Source: TMED8 sp038125725 (GTDB lineage: Bacteria; Pseudomonadota; Alphaproteobacteria; Rhodospirillales; Casp-alpha2). From it: a DNA stretch of 21,265 nt. A model generated the notes under the pieces. It did not search any database. It was not told the origin of the DNA and was given only the letters and a program-made list of their open reading frames with translations. The first letter of the stretch is position 1; every line of letters starts with the position of its first letter. This document shows positions 8,445 through 16,783 of this stretch, in pieces. Position numbers and translations under genes: made by a program. The stretch is from NCBI GenBank assembly GCA_038125725.1, contig JAYPEK010000059.1, positions 1 to 21,265 on the forward strand, written 5' to 3'.

Positions 8445-9104
8445 ATGGCCATGCTTGTAAAAATCTGCGGATTGACCCGCGAAACCGACCTGGACGCCGC
8501 CATTGCGGCCGGTGCCGACATGGTCGGGTTCAATTTCTTTCCGGCTTCGCCGCGCGCGGTGACGATCAAACGTGCCGCCGAATTGGCGGCCCGGGTGCCG
8601 GAAGGCGTGATCAAGGTGGCGCTGAGCGTCGATGCCGACGACGAGTTGCTCCGTGACATCGCTGAGAACGCCGATGTCGACATGATGCAATTGCATGGTC
8701 ATGAAACGGCCGAGCGCGTCGTCGAGGTGCGCCGTCGTTTCGGCCTCGAGGTCATGAAGGCGCTACCCATTTCCGATGCCGCCGATGTCCGCCATGCGCA
8801 CGCCTACGAGACGGTCGCCGACAGCTTGCTGTTAGACGCCAAGCCGCCCAAGGGTGCGACACGGCCGGGCGGCAACGCCATCGCTTTCGACTGGCGCTTG
8901 ATCGTTGGCGAGAAATGGACGAAACCGTGGCTGCTAGCGGGCGGCCTGACGCCGGAAAACGTTGCCGAAGCCATTGCCGTCTCGGGCGCCCGGGCGGTCG
9001 ACGTGTCGACCGGCGTCGAAGATGCGCCCGGGATCAAGAGCGCCGACAAGATCCGCCGCTTCATTGCCGCAGCGAAAGCCGCCGAAAGTGCCGCAAACGG
9101 CTGA
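8445..9104 (+). CDS. trpF: Phosphoribosylanthranilate isomerase
   Basis: TrpF isomerises N-(5'-phosphoribosyl)anthranilate to CdRP in tryptophan synthesis. The 219-residue protein starts MAMLVKICGLT with the catalytic Cys8 in the KICG signature. It has VGFNFFPASPR at 27-37 (phosphate-side loop), a DMMQLHGHE strand at 79-87, and the catalytic Asp131 in LLLDAKPPKG. LAGGLTPENV and VDVSTGVEDAPGIKS near the C-terminus are the phosphate-binding strands. Length and motif order are canonical. ATG 8445 is used, though ATG 8451 two codons later is equally possible, and neither has a strong Shine-Dalgarno. It heads the tandem trpF-trpB-trpA genes, and trpB begins 62 bases after it. Confidence 0.96.
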   Translation: MAMLVKICGLTRETDLDAAIAAGADMVGFNFFPASPRAVTIKRAAELAARVPEGVIKVALSVDADDELLRDIAENADVDMMQLHGHETAERVVEVRRRFGLEVMKALPISDAADVRHAHAYETVADSLLLDAKPPKGATRPGGNAIAFDWRLIVGEKWTKPWLLAGGLTPENVAEAIAVSGARAVDVSTGVEDAPGIKSADKIRRFIAAAKAAESAANG

Positions 9105-9166
9105 AAAAGCTTGCAATCCCGCGCCTCATGGCGATTCATACGGCATCGATTTCAAAGGTATGCACG

Positions 9167-10387
9167 ATGATCAAAATGAACTCCTATCGGACTGGTGCCG
9201 ATAAGGACGGCCACTTCGGCATCTATGGCGGACGCTACGTCGCCGAGACCCTGATGCCGCTGATCCTGGCCGTCGAAAAGGCCTATGCCGACGCCCGTGC
9301 CGACGATGACTTCTGGGCCGAATTCCATCACCTGATGAAGCACTACGTCGGTCGCCCGAGCCCGCTCTATTTCGCCCAGCGCCTGACCGAGGAACTGGGC
9401 GGCGCCAAGGTTTACTTCAAGCGCGATGAGCTCAACCACACCGGCGCGCACAAGATCAACAACACCATCGGCCAGATCCTTCTGGCCAGGCGCATGGGCA
9501 AGACCCGCATCATCGCCGAGACCGGTGCCGGCCAGCACGGCGTCGCCACCGCCACCGTCTGCGCGCTGTTCGGTCTTCCCTGCATCGTCTACATGGGCGC
9601 CACAGACGTCGAGCGCCAGGCGCCCAACGTCTTCCGCATGAAGCTGCTGGGCGCCGAGGTGCGGCCGGTGACATCGGGTACCGGCACGCTCAAGGACGCC
9701 ATGAACGAGGCGCTGCGCGATTGGGTCTCCAACGTCGAAGACACCTTTTACATCATCGGCACGGTCGCCGGTCCGCATCCTTATCCGACGCTGGTCCGCG
9801 ATTTCCAATGCGTCATCGGCAACGAGGTGCGCGAACAGATGCAGGAAGCCGAAGGCCGCCTGCCGGACGTTTTGGTGGCCTGCCTGGGCGGCGGCTCCAA
9901 TGCCATGGGCCTGTTCCATCCGTTCCTGGACGACACGGACGTTCGTATCATTGGCGTCGAGGCCGCAGGCCACGGCATCGACACCGGCGAGCACTGCGCG
10001 TCGCTGACCGGCGGGCGGCCGGGCGTGTTGCACGGCAACCGCACCTACCTGCTGCAGACGGATGACGGCCAGATTCTTGATGGCCATTCCATTTCCGCCG
10101 GCCTCGATTATCCGGGGATCGGGCCGGAGCATTCGTGGCTCAAGGATACCGGTCGGGTCGAGTACGTGTCGGTCACCGACACCGAAGCGCTCGACGCCTT
10201 CCAGCTTTGCACCCGGATGGAGGGCATCATCCCGGCGCTGGAGCCCAGCCACGCGCTGGCGCATGTGGCCAAGGTGGCGCCGAAGATGGACAAGGACACG
10301 CTTCTGGTCATGAACATGTGCGGGCGCGGCGACAAGGACATCTTCACCGTTGCCAAGCACCTGGGCGTGGAGATGACTGAAGAATGA
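9167..10387 (+). CDS. trpB: Tryptophan synthase beta chain
   Basis: TrpB is the PLP enzyme that joins indole and serine to give tryptophan, as the beta part of the alpha2-beta2 complex with TrpA. The 406-residue protein shows FGIYGGRYVAETLMP near the N-terminus, the PLP-binding Lys96 in ELNHTGAHKINN, the AETGAGQHGVA loop that contains the catalytic Glu, and the phosphate-binding CLGGGSNAMG at 239-248. The C-terminal half has DGHSISAGLDYPGIGPEH, the standard type-1 TrpB signature. ATG 9167 is chosen because AAAGG at 9154-9158 is well placed. In-frame ATGs at 9128 and 9176 are alternatives. Its last codons overlap the trpA start. Confidence 0.97.
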   Translation: MIKMNSYRTGADKDGHFGIYGGRYVAETLMPLILAVEKAYADARADDDFWAEFHHLMKHYVGRPSPLYFAQRLTEELGGAKVYFKRDELNHTGAHKINNTIGQILLARRMGKTRIIAETGAGQHGVATATVCALFGLPCIVYMGATDVERQAPNVFRMKLLGAEVRPVTSGTGTLKDAMNEALRDWVSNVEDTFYIIGTVAGPHPYPTLVRDFQCVIGNEVREQMQEAEGRLPDVLVACLGGGSNAMGLFHPFLDDTDVRIIGVEAAGHGIDTGEHCASLTGGRPGVLHGNRTYLLQTDDGQILDGHSISAGLDYPGIGPEHSWLKDTGRVEYVSVTDTEALDAFQLCTRMEGIIPALEPSHALAHVAKVAPKMDKDTLLVMNMCGRGDKDIFTVAKHLGVEMTEE

Positions 10388-11196
10388 GCACCCGTATCGA
10401 ACGCCGCTTCCAGGCGCTGAAGGAAGAGGGCCGTGCCGGCCTAGTGACGTTTCTCACCGCCGGCGACCCGGACGCCGAAACGGCGACCGAAATCCTCAAG
10501 GGGCTGCCCGCCGCCGGTGCCGACCTGATCGAGATCGGCGTGCCATTCTCCGATCCCATGGCCGACGGTCCGGCGATCCAGGCGTCATCGCTGCGCGCCA
10601 TCAAGGGCGGCATGACGCTGGCCAAGGTACTGGAGTCGGTCCGTGCGCTGCGCGCCCAGGACGACGACACGCCGGTCATCCTGATGGGCTACTACAACCC
10701 GATCTACATCTATGGCGTCGACAGGTTCCTGGCTGATGCCAAGGAGGCCGGTGTCGACGGCTTCATCGTCGTCGATCTGCCGCCGGAGGAGGAAGGCGAG
10801 TTCTGCCTGCCGACCTTGCAGGCCGGGCTCAACTTCATCTACCTGACGGCGCCGACCACCGATGATGCCCGCCTGCCGCGCGTTGTCGAGCATGCATCGG
10901 GCTTCGTCTATTTCGTTTCCATTACCGGCATCACCGGCACCAAATCCGCCGCCGCCACCGATGTCGCCAGCCACGTGGCGCGCATCAAGCGCCATACGGA
11001 TCTGCCGGTGGCCGTCGGTTTCGGCATCCGCACGCCCGAGCAGGCAGCGGAAATCGCTCGTATTGCCGATGCCGCCGTGGTCGGTACCGCGCTGGTCGAG
11101 GCGGTCGCCGCCGGCGCCGAAAGCGGCCGGGCGGCCGAGCAGGTGCTGCAACTGGTCTCGGATCTGGCCGAAGGCGTGCGCGGCGCGCGGAACTAG
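10384..11196 (+). CDS. trpA: Tryptophan synthase alpha chain
   Basis: TrpA cleaves indole-3-glycerol phosphate to indole and glyceraldehyde-3-phosphate and channels the indole to TrpB. The 270-residue TIM-barrel protein has the catalytic Glu50 and Asp61 in LIEIGVPFSDPMADGPAIQ. LMGYYNPIYIYG and DGFIVVDLPPEE carry the usual loop residues, and ITGITGTKSA and VGFGIRTPEQA supply the phosphate site. The start ATG overlaps the trpB stop (ATGA, 10384-10387), so the two subunits are translationally coupled, which fits their 1:1 complex. The stop is followed 14 bases later by accD. Confidence 0.97.
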   Translation: MSTRIERRFQALKEEGRAGLVTFLTAGDPDAETATEILKGLPAAGADLIEIGVPFSDPMADGPAIQASSLRAIKGGMTLAKVLESVRALRAQDDDTPVILMGYYNPIYIYGVDRFLADAKEAGVDGFIVVDLPPEEEGEFCLPTLQAGLNFIYLTAPTTDDARLPRVVEHASGFVYFVSITGITGTKSAAATDVASHVARIKRHTDLPVAVGFGIRTPEQAAEIARIADAAVVGTALVEAVAAGAESGRAAEQVLQLVSDLAEGVRGARN

Positions 11197-11210
11197 TCTA
11201 GGATGGACGC

Positions 11211-12266
11211 ATGAACTGGCTGAAGAACTTCGTCCGTCCGAAACTGCGCGAGCTCGTCGGCGGCCAGAAGGAGGTTCCCGAGAACCTCTGGCACAAGTGC
11301 GCCGCCTGCGGCCAGATGATCTTCCATCGCGATCTGGAAAAGAACCTACGGGTCTGCCAGCACTGCGGCCACCACATGCGCCTGGGCGCGGCGGCGCGTC
11401 TCGATCTGCTGTTTGATGAAGACGGCTACGAGACCATCGCGCTGCCGGACGTGGTCACCGACCCGCTGAAGTTCAAGGACCTGAAACGCTACGCCGACCG
11501 CATCAAGGAGGCGCGCACCAAGACCGGCGCCCATGACGCCCTCAAGGTCGCCTTCGGCACCATGGGCGGCAACAATGTCGTCGTTGCGGTGCTCGACTTC
11601 GCCTTCATGGGCGGCTCCATGGGGCTCGCCGTGGGCGAGGGGCTTTTGACGGCGGCGCGCACCGCGGTCAGCCGCCACGCGCCCTTGGTGGTGATCCCGT
11701 CGTCCGGCGGGGCGCGCATGCAGGAGGGTATCCACTCCCTAATGCAGATGGCGCGCACGACCATCGCCGTCGACGAGGTCAAGAACGCGGGGCTTCCCTA
11801 TATCGTGGTGCTGACCGATCCGACCACCGGCGGCGTCACCGCGTCCTTCGCCATGCTCGGCGATATCGCCATCGCCGAGCCTGGCTCGGTCATCGGGTTC
11901 GCCGGCCAGCGGGTGATCGAACAGACCATCCGCGAAACCCTGCCGGAAGGTTTTCAGCGCGCCGAGTACCTGCTCGAGCACGGCATGGTCGACATGGTGG
12001 TCGAACGGAAAGCACTGCGGGACACTCTGGTTCGGGTGATCGATCTGCTGATGAACAAGGCCGTCGATGAAGCCAGCGCGCCGGTCCCTGTCGTTCAGGA
12101 TGAAGACCAGCCGCAGCTTGTCGAGGCCGAGATCATCGAAGGGCCGGTGGAACTGCCGCCGCCGCCCGACATCGCCGCGCCGAAACCGGCGCCGAAGGCC
12201 GAGGACGACGATGGTGGGAAAGAGCCGCCGGTCATCGACCACGAGCCCGATCCGAAAAAACTGTGA
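11211..12266 (+). CDS. accD: Acetyl-CoA carboxylase carboxyltransferase subunit beta
   Basis: AccD with AccA transfers the carboxyl group from biotin carboxyl carrier protein to acetyl-CoA, making malonyl-CoA for fatty acid synthesis. The N-terminal zinc ribbon is complete, with Cys30, Cys33, Cys49 and Cys52 (CAACG and CQHCG motifs). The crotonase-like carboxyltransferase fold follows, with MGGSMGLAVGEG (133-144), IPSSGGARMQEG (162-173), TTGGVTASFA (206-214) and IGFAGQRVIEQT (228-239). The family core ends near residue 285. An additional tail of about 65 residues, rich in Pro, Glu and Asp, continues to the stop. ATG 11211 has AGGATGG just upstream (11200-11206). The position directly after trpA and before folC is a familiar alphaproteobacterial arrangement. 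The tail is longer than in E. coli AccD, which is about 304 residues. Confidence 0.97.
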   Translation: MNWLKNFVRPKLRELVGGQKEVPENLWHKCAACGQMIFHRDLEKNLRVCQHCGHHMRLGAAARLDLLFDEDGYETIALPDVVTDPLKFKDLKRYADRIKEARTKTGAHDALKVAFGTMGGNNVVVAVLDFAFMGGSMGLAVGEGLLTAARTAVSRHAPLVVIPSSGGARMQEGIHSLMQMARTTIAVDEVKNAGLPYIVVLTDPTTGGVTASFAMLGDIAIAEPGSVIGFAGQRVIEQTIRETLPEGFQRAEYLLEHGMVDMVVERKALRDTLVRVIDLLMNKAVDEASAPVPVVQDEDQPQLVEAEIIEGPVELPPPPDIAAPKPAPKAEDDDGGKEPPVIDHEPDPKKL

Positions 12267-13552
12267 GCCCACCCGAAAGACCGCGCCGAAGCGACGCCGT
12301 CCTGGCGCGTCTGATGCATCTGCATCCGAAGCTGATCGACCTGTCGCTCGGTCGTGTCGAGACGCTGATGCAGCGGCTCGGCCACCCGGAACGGCAACTG
12401 GCGCCGGTGGTGCATGTGGCCGGTACCAACGGCAAGGGCTCGACGCTGGCGATGATGCGCGCCGCGCTCGAAGCGGCCGGCCGGCGTGTCCACGTCTATA
12501 CCTCGCCGCATCTGGTGCGCTTTCATGAGCGCATCCGTGTCGCCGGCGAGCTGATTTCCGAGCCCGACCTGACGGCGCTGCTGGAGGAATGCGAGGAAGC
12601 CAACCGGGGCGAGCCGATTACTTTCTTCGAGATCACCACGGCGGCGGCCTTCCTCGCCTTCCAGCGCGCGCCGGCTGATATTGTTTTGCTGGAGACCGGT
12701 CTCGGCGGCCGGCTCGATGCCACCAACCTGATCGAGACGCCACGCCTGACGATCATCACGCCCATCTCTCTCGACCATCAGCAGTTCCTGGGCGACACGC
12801 TGGGCCAGGTGGCGGCGGAGAAAGCGGGTATCCTGAAACCGGGTGTACCCTGTGTCTTGGCGCGCCAACCGGCCGAGGCGCGGGACGCCATTGCCGCGCG
12901 CGCGGCGGAGATCCGCGCGCCCTTGATCGAGCAGGGGCGTGATTGGCATATCGCGCAGCACGGCTCAAACCTGGTGTTCGATGACGCACGCGGACGCAAG
13001 CTGTTCCCGGCGCCGTCGCTCGCCGGCCCGCATCAGGTCGAGAACGCCGGCCTCGCCATCGCGGCGCTGATGCGCCTGGGCGAGCTGTCGCCGAAACCCG
13101 CCGCCATCGCCGACGGTATCCGGGGTGCCCAATGGCCGGCGCGGCTGCAACGGTTGACGCAGGGCCCCCTGATCGACCTGTTGCCGGACGGTTGGGAACT
13201 TTGGCTCGACGGCGGCCACAATCCGGCGGCCGGCGAGACGCTCGCCACTCATGCCGGCAGCGCCTGGCGCGACCTGCCGCTGCATCTGGTCACCGGCATG
13301 ATGAACTCCAAGGCTGCGGGCGATTTTCTTACCCCATTGAAAGGCGTCGCGGAGAGCATTGCCGCCATCGCCATTCCCGGCGAGGAAAACAGTTTCAGTG
13401 CCGATGACCTGGCGCGTATCGCCGGCGGCCGCACCGACGCCTCGGCCATCGACGCCATCCGTCATATCGTCGAGAGCCATGCCGGTCCGGCCCGGGTGCT
13501 GATTTGCGGATCGCTCTATCTTGCCGGTACCATCCTCGCCGACAACCAGTAG
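12263..13552 (+). CDS. folC: Folylpolyglutamate synthase / dihydrofolate synthase
   Basis: FolC adds glutamate to dihydropteroate and to folates, using ATP, in the cytoplasm. The 429-residue protein belongs to the Mur-ligase superfamily. It shows the P-loop GTNGKGS at 54-60, YTSPHLVRFHERI at 79-91, ETGLGGRLDATN at 144-155, and DHQ at 171-173 with the following EKAGILKPG. GPHQVENAGLA begins at 255, WPARLQ lies at 291-296 and DGGHNP at 316-321. Motif order and length are canonical. The start is a GTG whose last two bases are the first two of the accD TGA stop (GTGA, 12263-12266), with no Shine-Dalgarno visible. Expression therefore probably depends on translation of accD. Whether it is bifunctional cannot be read from sequence. 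Confidence 0.95.
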   Translation: MSPPERPRRSDAVLARLMHLHPKLIDLSLGRVETLMQRLGHPERQLAPVVHVAGTNGKGSTLAMMRAALEAAGRRVHVYTSPHLVRFHERIRVAGELISEPDLTALLEECEEANRGEPITFFEITTAAAFLAFQRAPADIVLLETGLGGRLDATNLIETPRLTIITPISLDHQQFLGDTLGQVAAEKAGILKPGVPCVLARQPAEARDAIAARAAEIRAPLIEQGRDWHIAQHGSNLVFDDARGRKLFPAPSLAGPHQVENAGLAIAALMRLGELSPKPAAIADGIRGAQWPARLQRLTQGPLIDLLPDGWELWLDGGHNPAAGETLATHAGSAWRDLPLHLVTGMMNSKAAGDFLTPLKGVAESIAAIAIPGEENSFSADDLARIAGGRTDASAIDAIRHIVESHAGPARVLICGSLYLAGTILADNQ

Positions 13553-13568
13553 CGAGCAGGAGACAACC

Positions 13569-14591
13569 ATGACCACCACCCGCCAGGTGCTGTTGAAGAG
13601 CCGCCCCGCCGGTGCCGCAGGGCCCGAAAACTTCGCCATGCGCGAAGCCGAACTGCCGCCATTGGAACAGGGCGACATCGAGGCCCGCGCCATCTACATG
13701 TCGGTCGATCCCTACATGCGCGGCCGGCTGGATGCGGAGAAATCCTATGCCGCCAATTTCGAACTCGGCGAGCCGATGATTGCGCGCTGCGTCGGCCAGG
13801 TGACGGAGAGCCTGAACCCCAAGTTCCAGGCCGGCGACTTGGTGGTCGGCATGATGGACTGGGCCGACCATAGCGTCGTCAAAGGCGGTAAGGGGCTGGC
13901 CCGGGTCGATGCGTCGCTGGCGCCGCTGCCTTATTTCTTGGGGCTGTTGGGCATGCCGGGGCTGACCGCCTGGGTCGGCATCCGCGAAATCGGCCAGCCC
14001 AAGGAGGGCGAGACCCTGTTCGTTTCCGCCGCATCGGGCGCGGTCGGGCAATTGGCCGGGCAAATGGGCAAGATCGCCGGTTGCCGGGTGACTGGCTGTG
14101 CCGGGAGCGCCGACAAGATCGCCTACGTCACCGATGAGCTCGGCTTCGATGCCGTCTTCAACCACCGCGAGGAGGTGGACTATCTGGCGGCCATGCAGCG
14201 CGTCGCGCCCGAAGGCCTTGACGTCAATTTTGAGAACGTCGGTGGCGCCATGCTGGAAGCGGCGCTGGAGCACGCCAACGACCATGCCCGCTTTATCCAG
14301 TGCGGCGCCATCAGCCAATACAACTTGAAAGGCGACGAGCGCTACGGCGTCAAGAACCTGGAACATCTGCACCGAAAGCGCATCACCATGCGCGGCTTCA
14401 TCATCACCGATCACTGGCAGCGCATGGGCGAATTCCAGGAAGAGGTCGCGGGCTGGCTCCGCGACGGCCGCATCAAGTACAAGATCGACGTCACCGATGG
14501 GTTGGAGAATGCCACCGACGCCTTCCTCGGCCTGTTGGCGGGCGAGAACTTCGGCAAGCAGGTGATCCGCATCGGGGCCGATCCCGATTGA
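13569..14591 (+). CDS. NADP-dependent MDR-family oxidoreductase (zinc-independent, PTGR/CurA-like)
   Basis: The 340-residue protein belongs to the medium-chain dehydrogenase/reductase family, in the branch without zinc that includes leukotriene B4 12-hydroxydehydrogenase/15-oxo-prostaglandin reductases and bacterial CurA/YncB. These enzymes reduce the C=C bond of enones with NADPH. Visible features are YMSVDPYMRGRL (43-54), LLGMPGLTAWVGI (126-138), the cofactor motif AASGAVGQ (154-161) followed by GCRVTGCAGS (171-180), and NFENVGGAMLEAALEH. The catalytic zinc ligands of alcohol dehydrogenases are absent. ATG 13569 has AGGAGA at 13558-13563, an excellent ribosome-binding site. It lies 16 bases after folC. 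Its physiological substrate is unknown, with detoxification of reactive enones a reasonable guess. Confidence 0.9.
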   Translation: MTTTRQVLLKSRPAGAAGPENFAMREAELPPLEQGDIEARAIYMSVDPYMRGRLDAEKSYAANFELGEPMIARCVGQVTESLNPKFQAGDLVVGMMDWADHSVVKGGKGLARVDASLAPLPYFLGLLGMPGLTAWVGIREIGQPKEGETLFVSAASGAVGQLAGQMGKIAGCRVTGCAGSADKIAYVTDELGFDAVFNHREEVDYLAAMQRVAPEGLDVNFENVGGAMLEAALEHANDHARFIQCGAISQYNLKGDERYGVKNLEHLHRKRITMRGFIITDHWQRMGEFQEEVAGWLRDGRIKYKIDVTDGLENATDAFLGLLAGENFGKQVIRIGADPD

Positions 14592-14601
14592 TCGGCCATC
14601 C

Positions 14602-15780
14602 ATGACCGAGGCAGCAACCGACAGCGACGAATTTGCCATCCCGCCCGAACGGCGCCGGCGCACCCGGCGCTTCGCGCTCCGCGTGCTGCAAATCCTGGCC
14701 CCCGCCCATATCTACGTCGGTTGGAGCCTGCTTCCCGATCTGCCCGGCCCGGACGTTTACAAGATCGCCGGCGGCCTGTGGCTCTTGGTTTCTGTGCTGA
14801 TCATTCCCTACGGCACTCTAGCGCGGGTCTTCATCCATCGTCCGGGGCTGATCGACGCGCTGGTCTGGGCCGGGTCGCTGGCCATGGGTTGGTTCTCGTC
14901 GTTGCTGGTGGCGACGCTGCTGCGCGATCTCGTGACCCTGTTGCCACCGTTGCGGGGTTACGACGGGGAAAGCGCGCTGGCGGTGCTGGCGGTGTCGCTG
15001 CTGGTGACAATGGTCGGGTTCGTCAATGCGCGGCGCGTGGCGGAAGTGGTGCGCGTCCGCGTCCCGGTGGTCAACCTGCCGGCGGTATTGGAAGGCTTCA
15101 CCCTCGCCCAGATCACTGATATTCACGTCGGCTCGACCATCAAGGGCGACTACGTGCGCGGCATCGTCGAGCGGGTCAACGGTCTCGGCGCCGATGCCGT
15201 CGCCATCACCGGCGACGTTATCGACGGTCGGGTCGATCGGCTGGCCGGCGACGTCGCCCCCTTGGGCGATCTCAAGTCCCGTCACGGGACCTTCCTGGTC
15301 ACCGGCAACCACGAATACTATTCCGGCGCGCCGGCCTGGCTGACGCATTTTCGTGGCCTCGGCATCCGGACGTTGGAGAACGCATACGCCGTCATCGAAC
15401 ACGATGGCGAAAAATTGGTCATCGCCGGCATTAACGATTTCAGTGCTGGCGGCTTCGACGCGGATGCCGCCAGCGATCCGGCCAAGGCGCTCGCGGGCGC
15501 GCCCACGGATGCGCCGCGCGTCGTTCTGGCGCATCAGCCGCGTTCCGCCCAGGCGGTGGACGAGGCCGGTGCCGACCTGCAATTGTCCGGCCATACCCAC
15601 GGCGGCCAGTTCTGGCCCTGGAACCATTTCGTCCGCATGCAGCAGCCCTATACGGCGGGCCTGCATCGGCACGGCAATCTCTGGGTCTATACCTCGCGCG
15701 GCACCGGCTACTGGGGGCCGCCGAAGCGCTTCTTCGCGCCGTCGGAAATCACTCTGATTACGCTCGCGCGCGCCGACTAG
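14602..15780 (+). CDS. Membrane-anchored metallophosphoesterase (YkuE/calcineurin-like)
   Basis: The 392-residue protein has an N-terminal membrane part and a C-terminal dinuclear-metal phosphoesterase domain. Hydrophobic segments lie at about 27-45, 54-74, 84-106 and 124-142. The catalytic domain then starts with the metal ligands Asp173/His175 in ITDIHVG, continues with GDVIDG (204-209, Asp205) and GNHEYY (235-240), and ends in GHTHGGQ (330-336). All five metallophosphoesterase motifs are present, so it should be active. Relatives of this architecture include Bacillus YkuE-like proteins, and the substrate is not known. ATG 14602 begins ten bases after the preceding gene with no clear Shine-Dalgarno. 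Its stop codon overlaps that of the convergent hydrolase gene. Confidence 0.9.
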   Translation: MTEAATDSDEFAIPPERRRRTRRFALRVLQILAPAHIYVGWSLLPDLPGPDVYKIAGGLWLLVSVLIIPYGTLARVFIHRPGLIDALVWAGSLAMGWFSSLLVATLLRDLVTLLPPLRGYDGESALAVLAVSLLVTMVGFVNARRVAEVVRVRVPVVNLPAVLEGFTLAQITDIHVGSTIKGDYVRGIVERVNGLGADAVAITGDVIDGRVDRLAGDVAPLGDLKSRHGTFLVTGNHEYYSGAPAWLTHFRGLGIRTLENAYAVIEHDGEKLVIAGINDFSAGGFDADAASDPAKALAGAPTDAPRVVLAHQPRSAQAVDEAGADLQLSGHTHGGQFWPWNHFVRMQQPYTAGLHRHGNLWVYTSRGTGYWGPPKRFFAPSEITLITLARAD

Positions 15781-16649
15781 GCGCCGATCATGGCGTAGGT
15801 CGCCTTCATCACGTCGCTCTCGGGATCGGCGAGCAGTTCCGCCATGTCGAAATGGTTGAGGCCCGGCACGTCGATCTCGGTGACGCCGTGGCCCAAGCGC
15901 TTGAGCTCGGCCGCCCAATCTTTGGAGTGGCGGCGGAATTCGATTTGTTCCTTGCCGCCGTAGGCGACGATCATCGGCGGCATGCGGTCCGGAATCTGGC
16001 GCATGGCGCTCAACCGGGCTTCGGCCGCGTCATCCAGGTGCAGATAGCCATTGCGCGACGAGAGCCGTACCGGCGCCATGTCGTACATGCCGCTGACCGC
16101 CACTGAGCCCTTGACCGCATCGGCCGGCAGGTCCCAATCCTTGGCCCAATCCGTGACGGTCAGCAGCCCGACCACATGCGCACCCGACGAATGGCCGGCC
16201 AGGTACATCCGGTCCGGGTCGGCGCCGAAGTTCTCGGCATTGTTCCAGGCCCACTGGACGGCGGCGCGGCATTGCCGCACCTGTTCTTCTAGGGCAACGC
16301 CGGGCACCAGCGAGAAGTTGACCGAGAGATAGGTGATGCCGCGCTCGACGAATGCCGGTGCCTGGTAGCTGTTGTCGTCCTTGTGCCAGCGGGTCCAGGC
16401 GCCGCCGTGGATGTAGATCACGAAGGGCGCGTTCGGCTGAGCGGCGGGGAAGATATCCAGCACCTCGTCCGGCGACGGCCCGTAAGCAACGTCGAGGCGG
16501 CAATCCAGCCGCTCGCGGACCTGGGCGCTCATTTCCGCCTCGCGTTCCTTGTAGTCGTCGGCGTTGGGCACCAGCACGCGCTGGTCGTACTGGCGGTCGA
16601 GCGCTTCCTGATCGTAGTCGAGCCAGACCTTGGCGGCGGTTTCGGACAT
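15777..16649 (-). CDS. Alpha/beta hydrolase, arylformamidase (kynurenine formamidase)-like
   Basis: The 290-residue protein has the HGG oxyanion motif YIHGGAWTRW (79-88), the nucleophile elbow GHSSGA with Ser154 at its centre, and a likely catalytic His266 in PGLNHFDMA. The N-terminal LDYDQEALDRQYDQR segment (about 10-24) and the wide spacing between HGG and GHSSG resemble the AFMID-type arylformamidases, which hydrolyse N-formylkynurenine. Other esterases share this fold, so the substrate is uncertain. The start was set at ATG 16647-16649 because a strong GGGAGG site lies about seven bases upstream on this strand. The frame is open for 38 more codons, but without such a site. It is divergent from the cupin gene and convergent with the metallophosphoesterase. 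Confidence 0.85.
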   Translation of the reverse strand: MSETAAKVWLDYDQEALDRQYDQRVLVPNADDYKEREAEMSAQVRERLDCRLDVAYGPSPDEVLDIFPAAQPNAPFVIYIHGGAWTRWHKDDNSYQAPAFVERGITYLSVNFSLVPGVALEEQVRQCRAAVQWAWNNAENFGADPDRMYLAGHSSGAHVVGLLTVTDWAKDWDLPADAVKGSVAVSGMYDMAPVRLSSRNGYLHLDDAAEARLSAMRQIPDRMPPMIVAYGGKEQIEFRRHSKDWAAELKRLGHGVTEIDVPGLNHFDMAELLADPESDVMKATYAMIGA

Positions 16650-16704
16650 GGTCGATGCCTCCCTCAATTCCAGGCCGACGATCATACCGCATGGGCCGAA
16701 GCGG

Positions 16705-16758
16705 GCAACCGAGGCGGTTTGCGCTTCCATTGACGGAGGGATATGCTTTTCCTCATTC
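16705..16758 (+). promoter_or_regulatory. Divergent intergenic region with weak promoter-like and inverted-repeat elements
   Basis: The 134-base gap between the divergent hydrolase and cupin genes should hold promoters for both. Toward the cupin I see TTGCGC (16719-16724), 17 bases, then TATGCT (16742-16747). A TTGACG (16730-16735) with a poor -10 about 17-18 bases later is an alternative. An imperfect inverted repeat (GCAACCG 16705-16711, CGGTTTGC 16715-16722) overlaps the first -35 and could be an operator. All matches are weak. Confidence 0.3.
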
Positions 16759-16783
16759 GTCACAGGTGGGGAAAAGGTGCACC

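Noticed and set aside
9152..10360. A 402-codon minus-strand frame opposite trpB
   Set aside because: It is a shadow of trpB, with a composition typical of GC-rich antisense frames and no motif.
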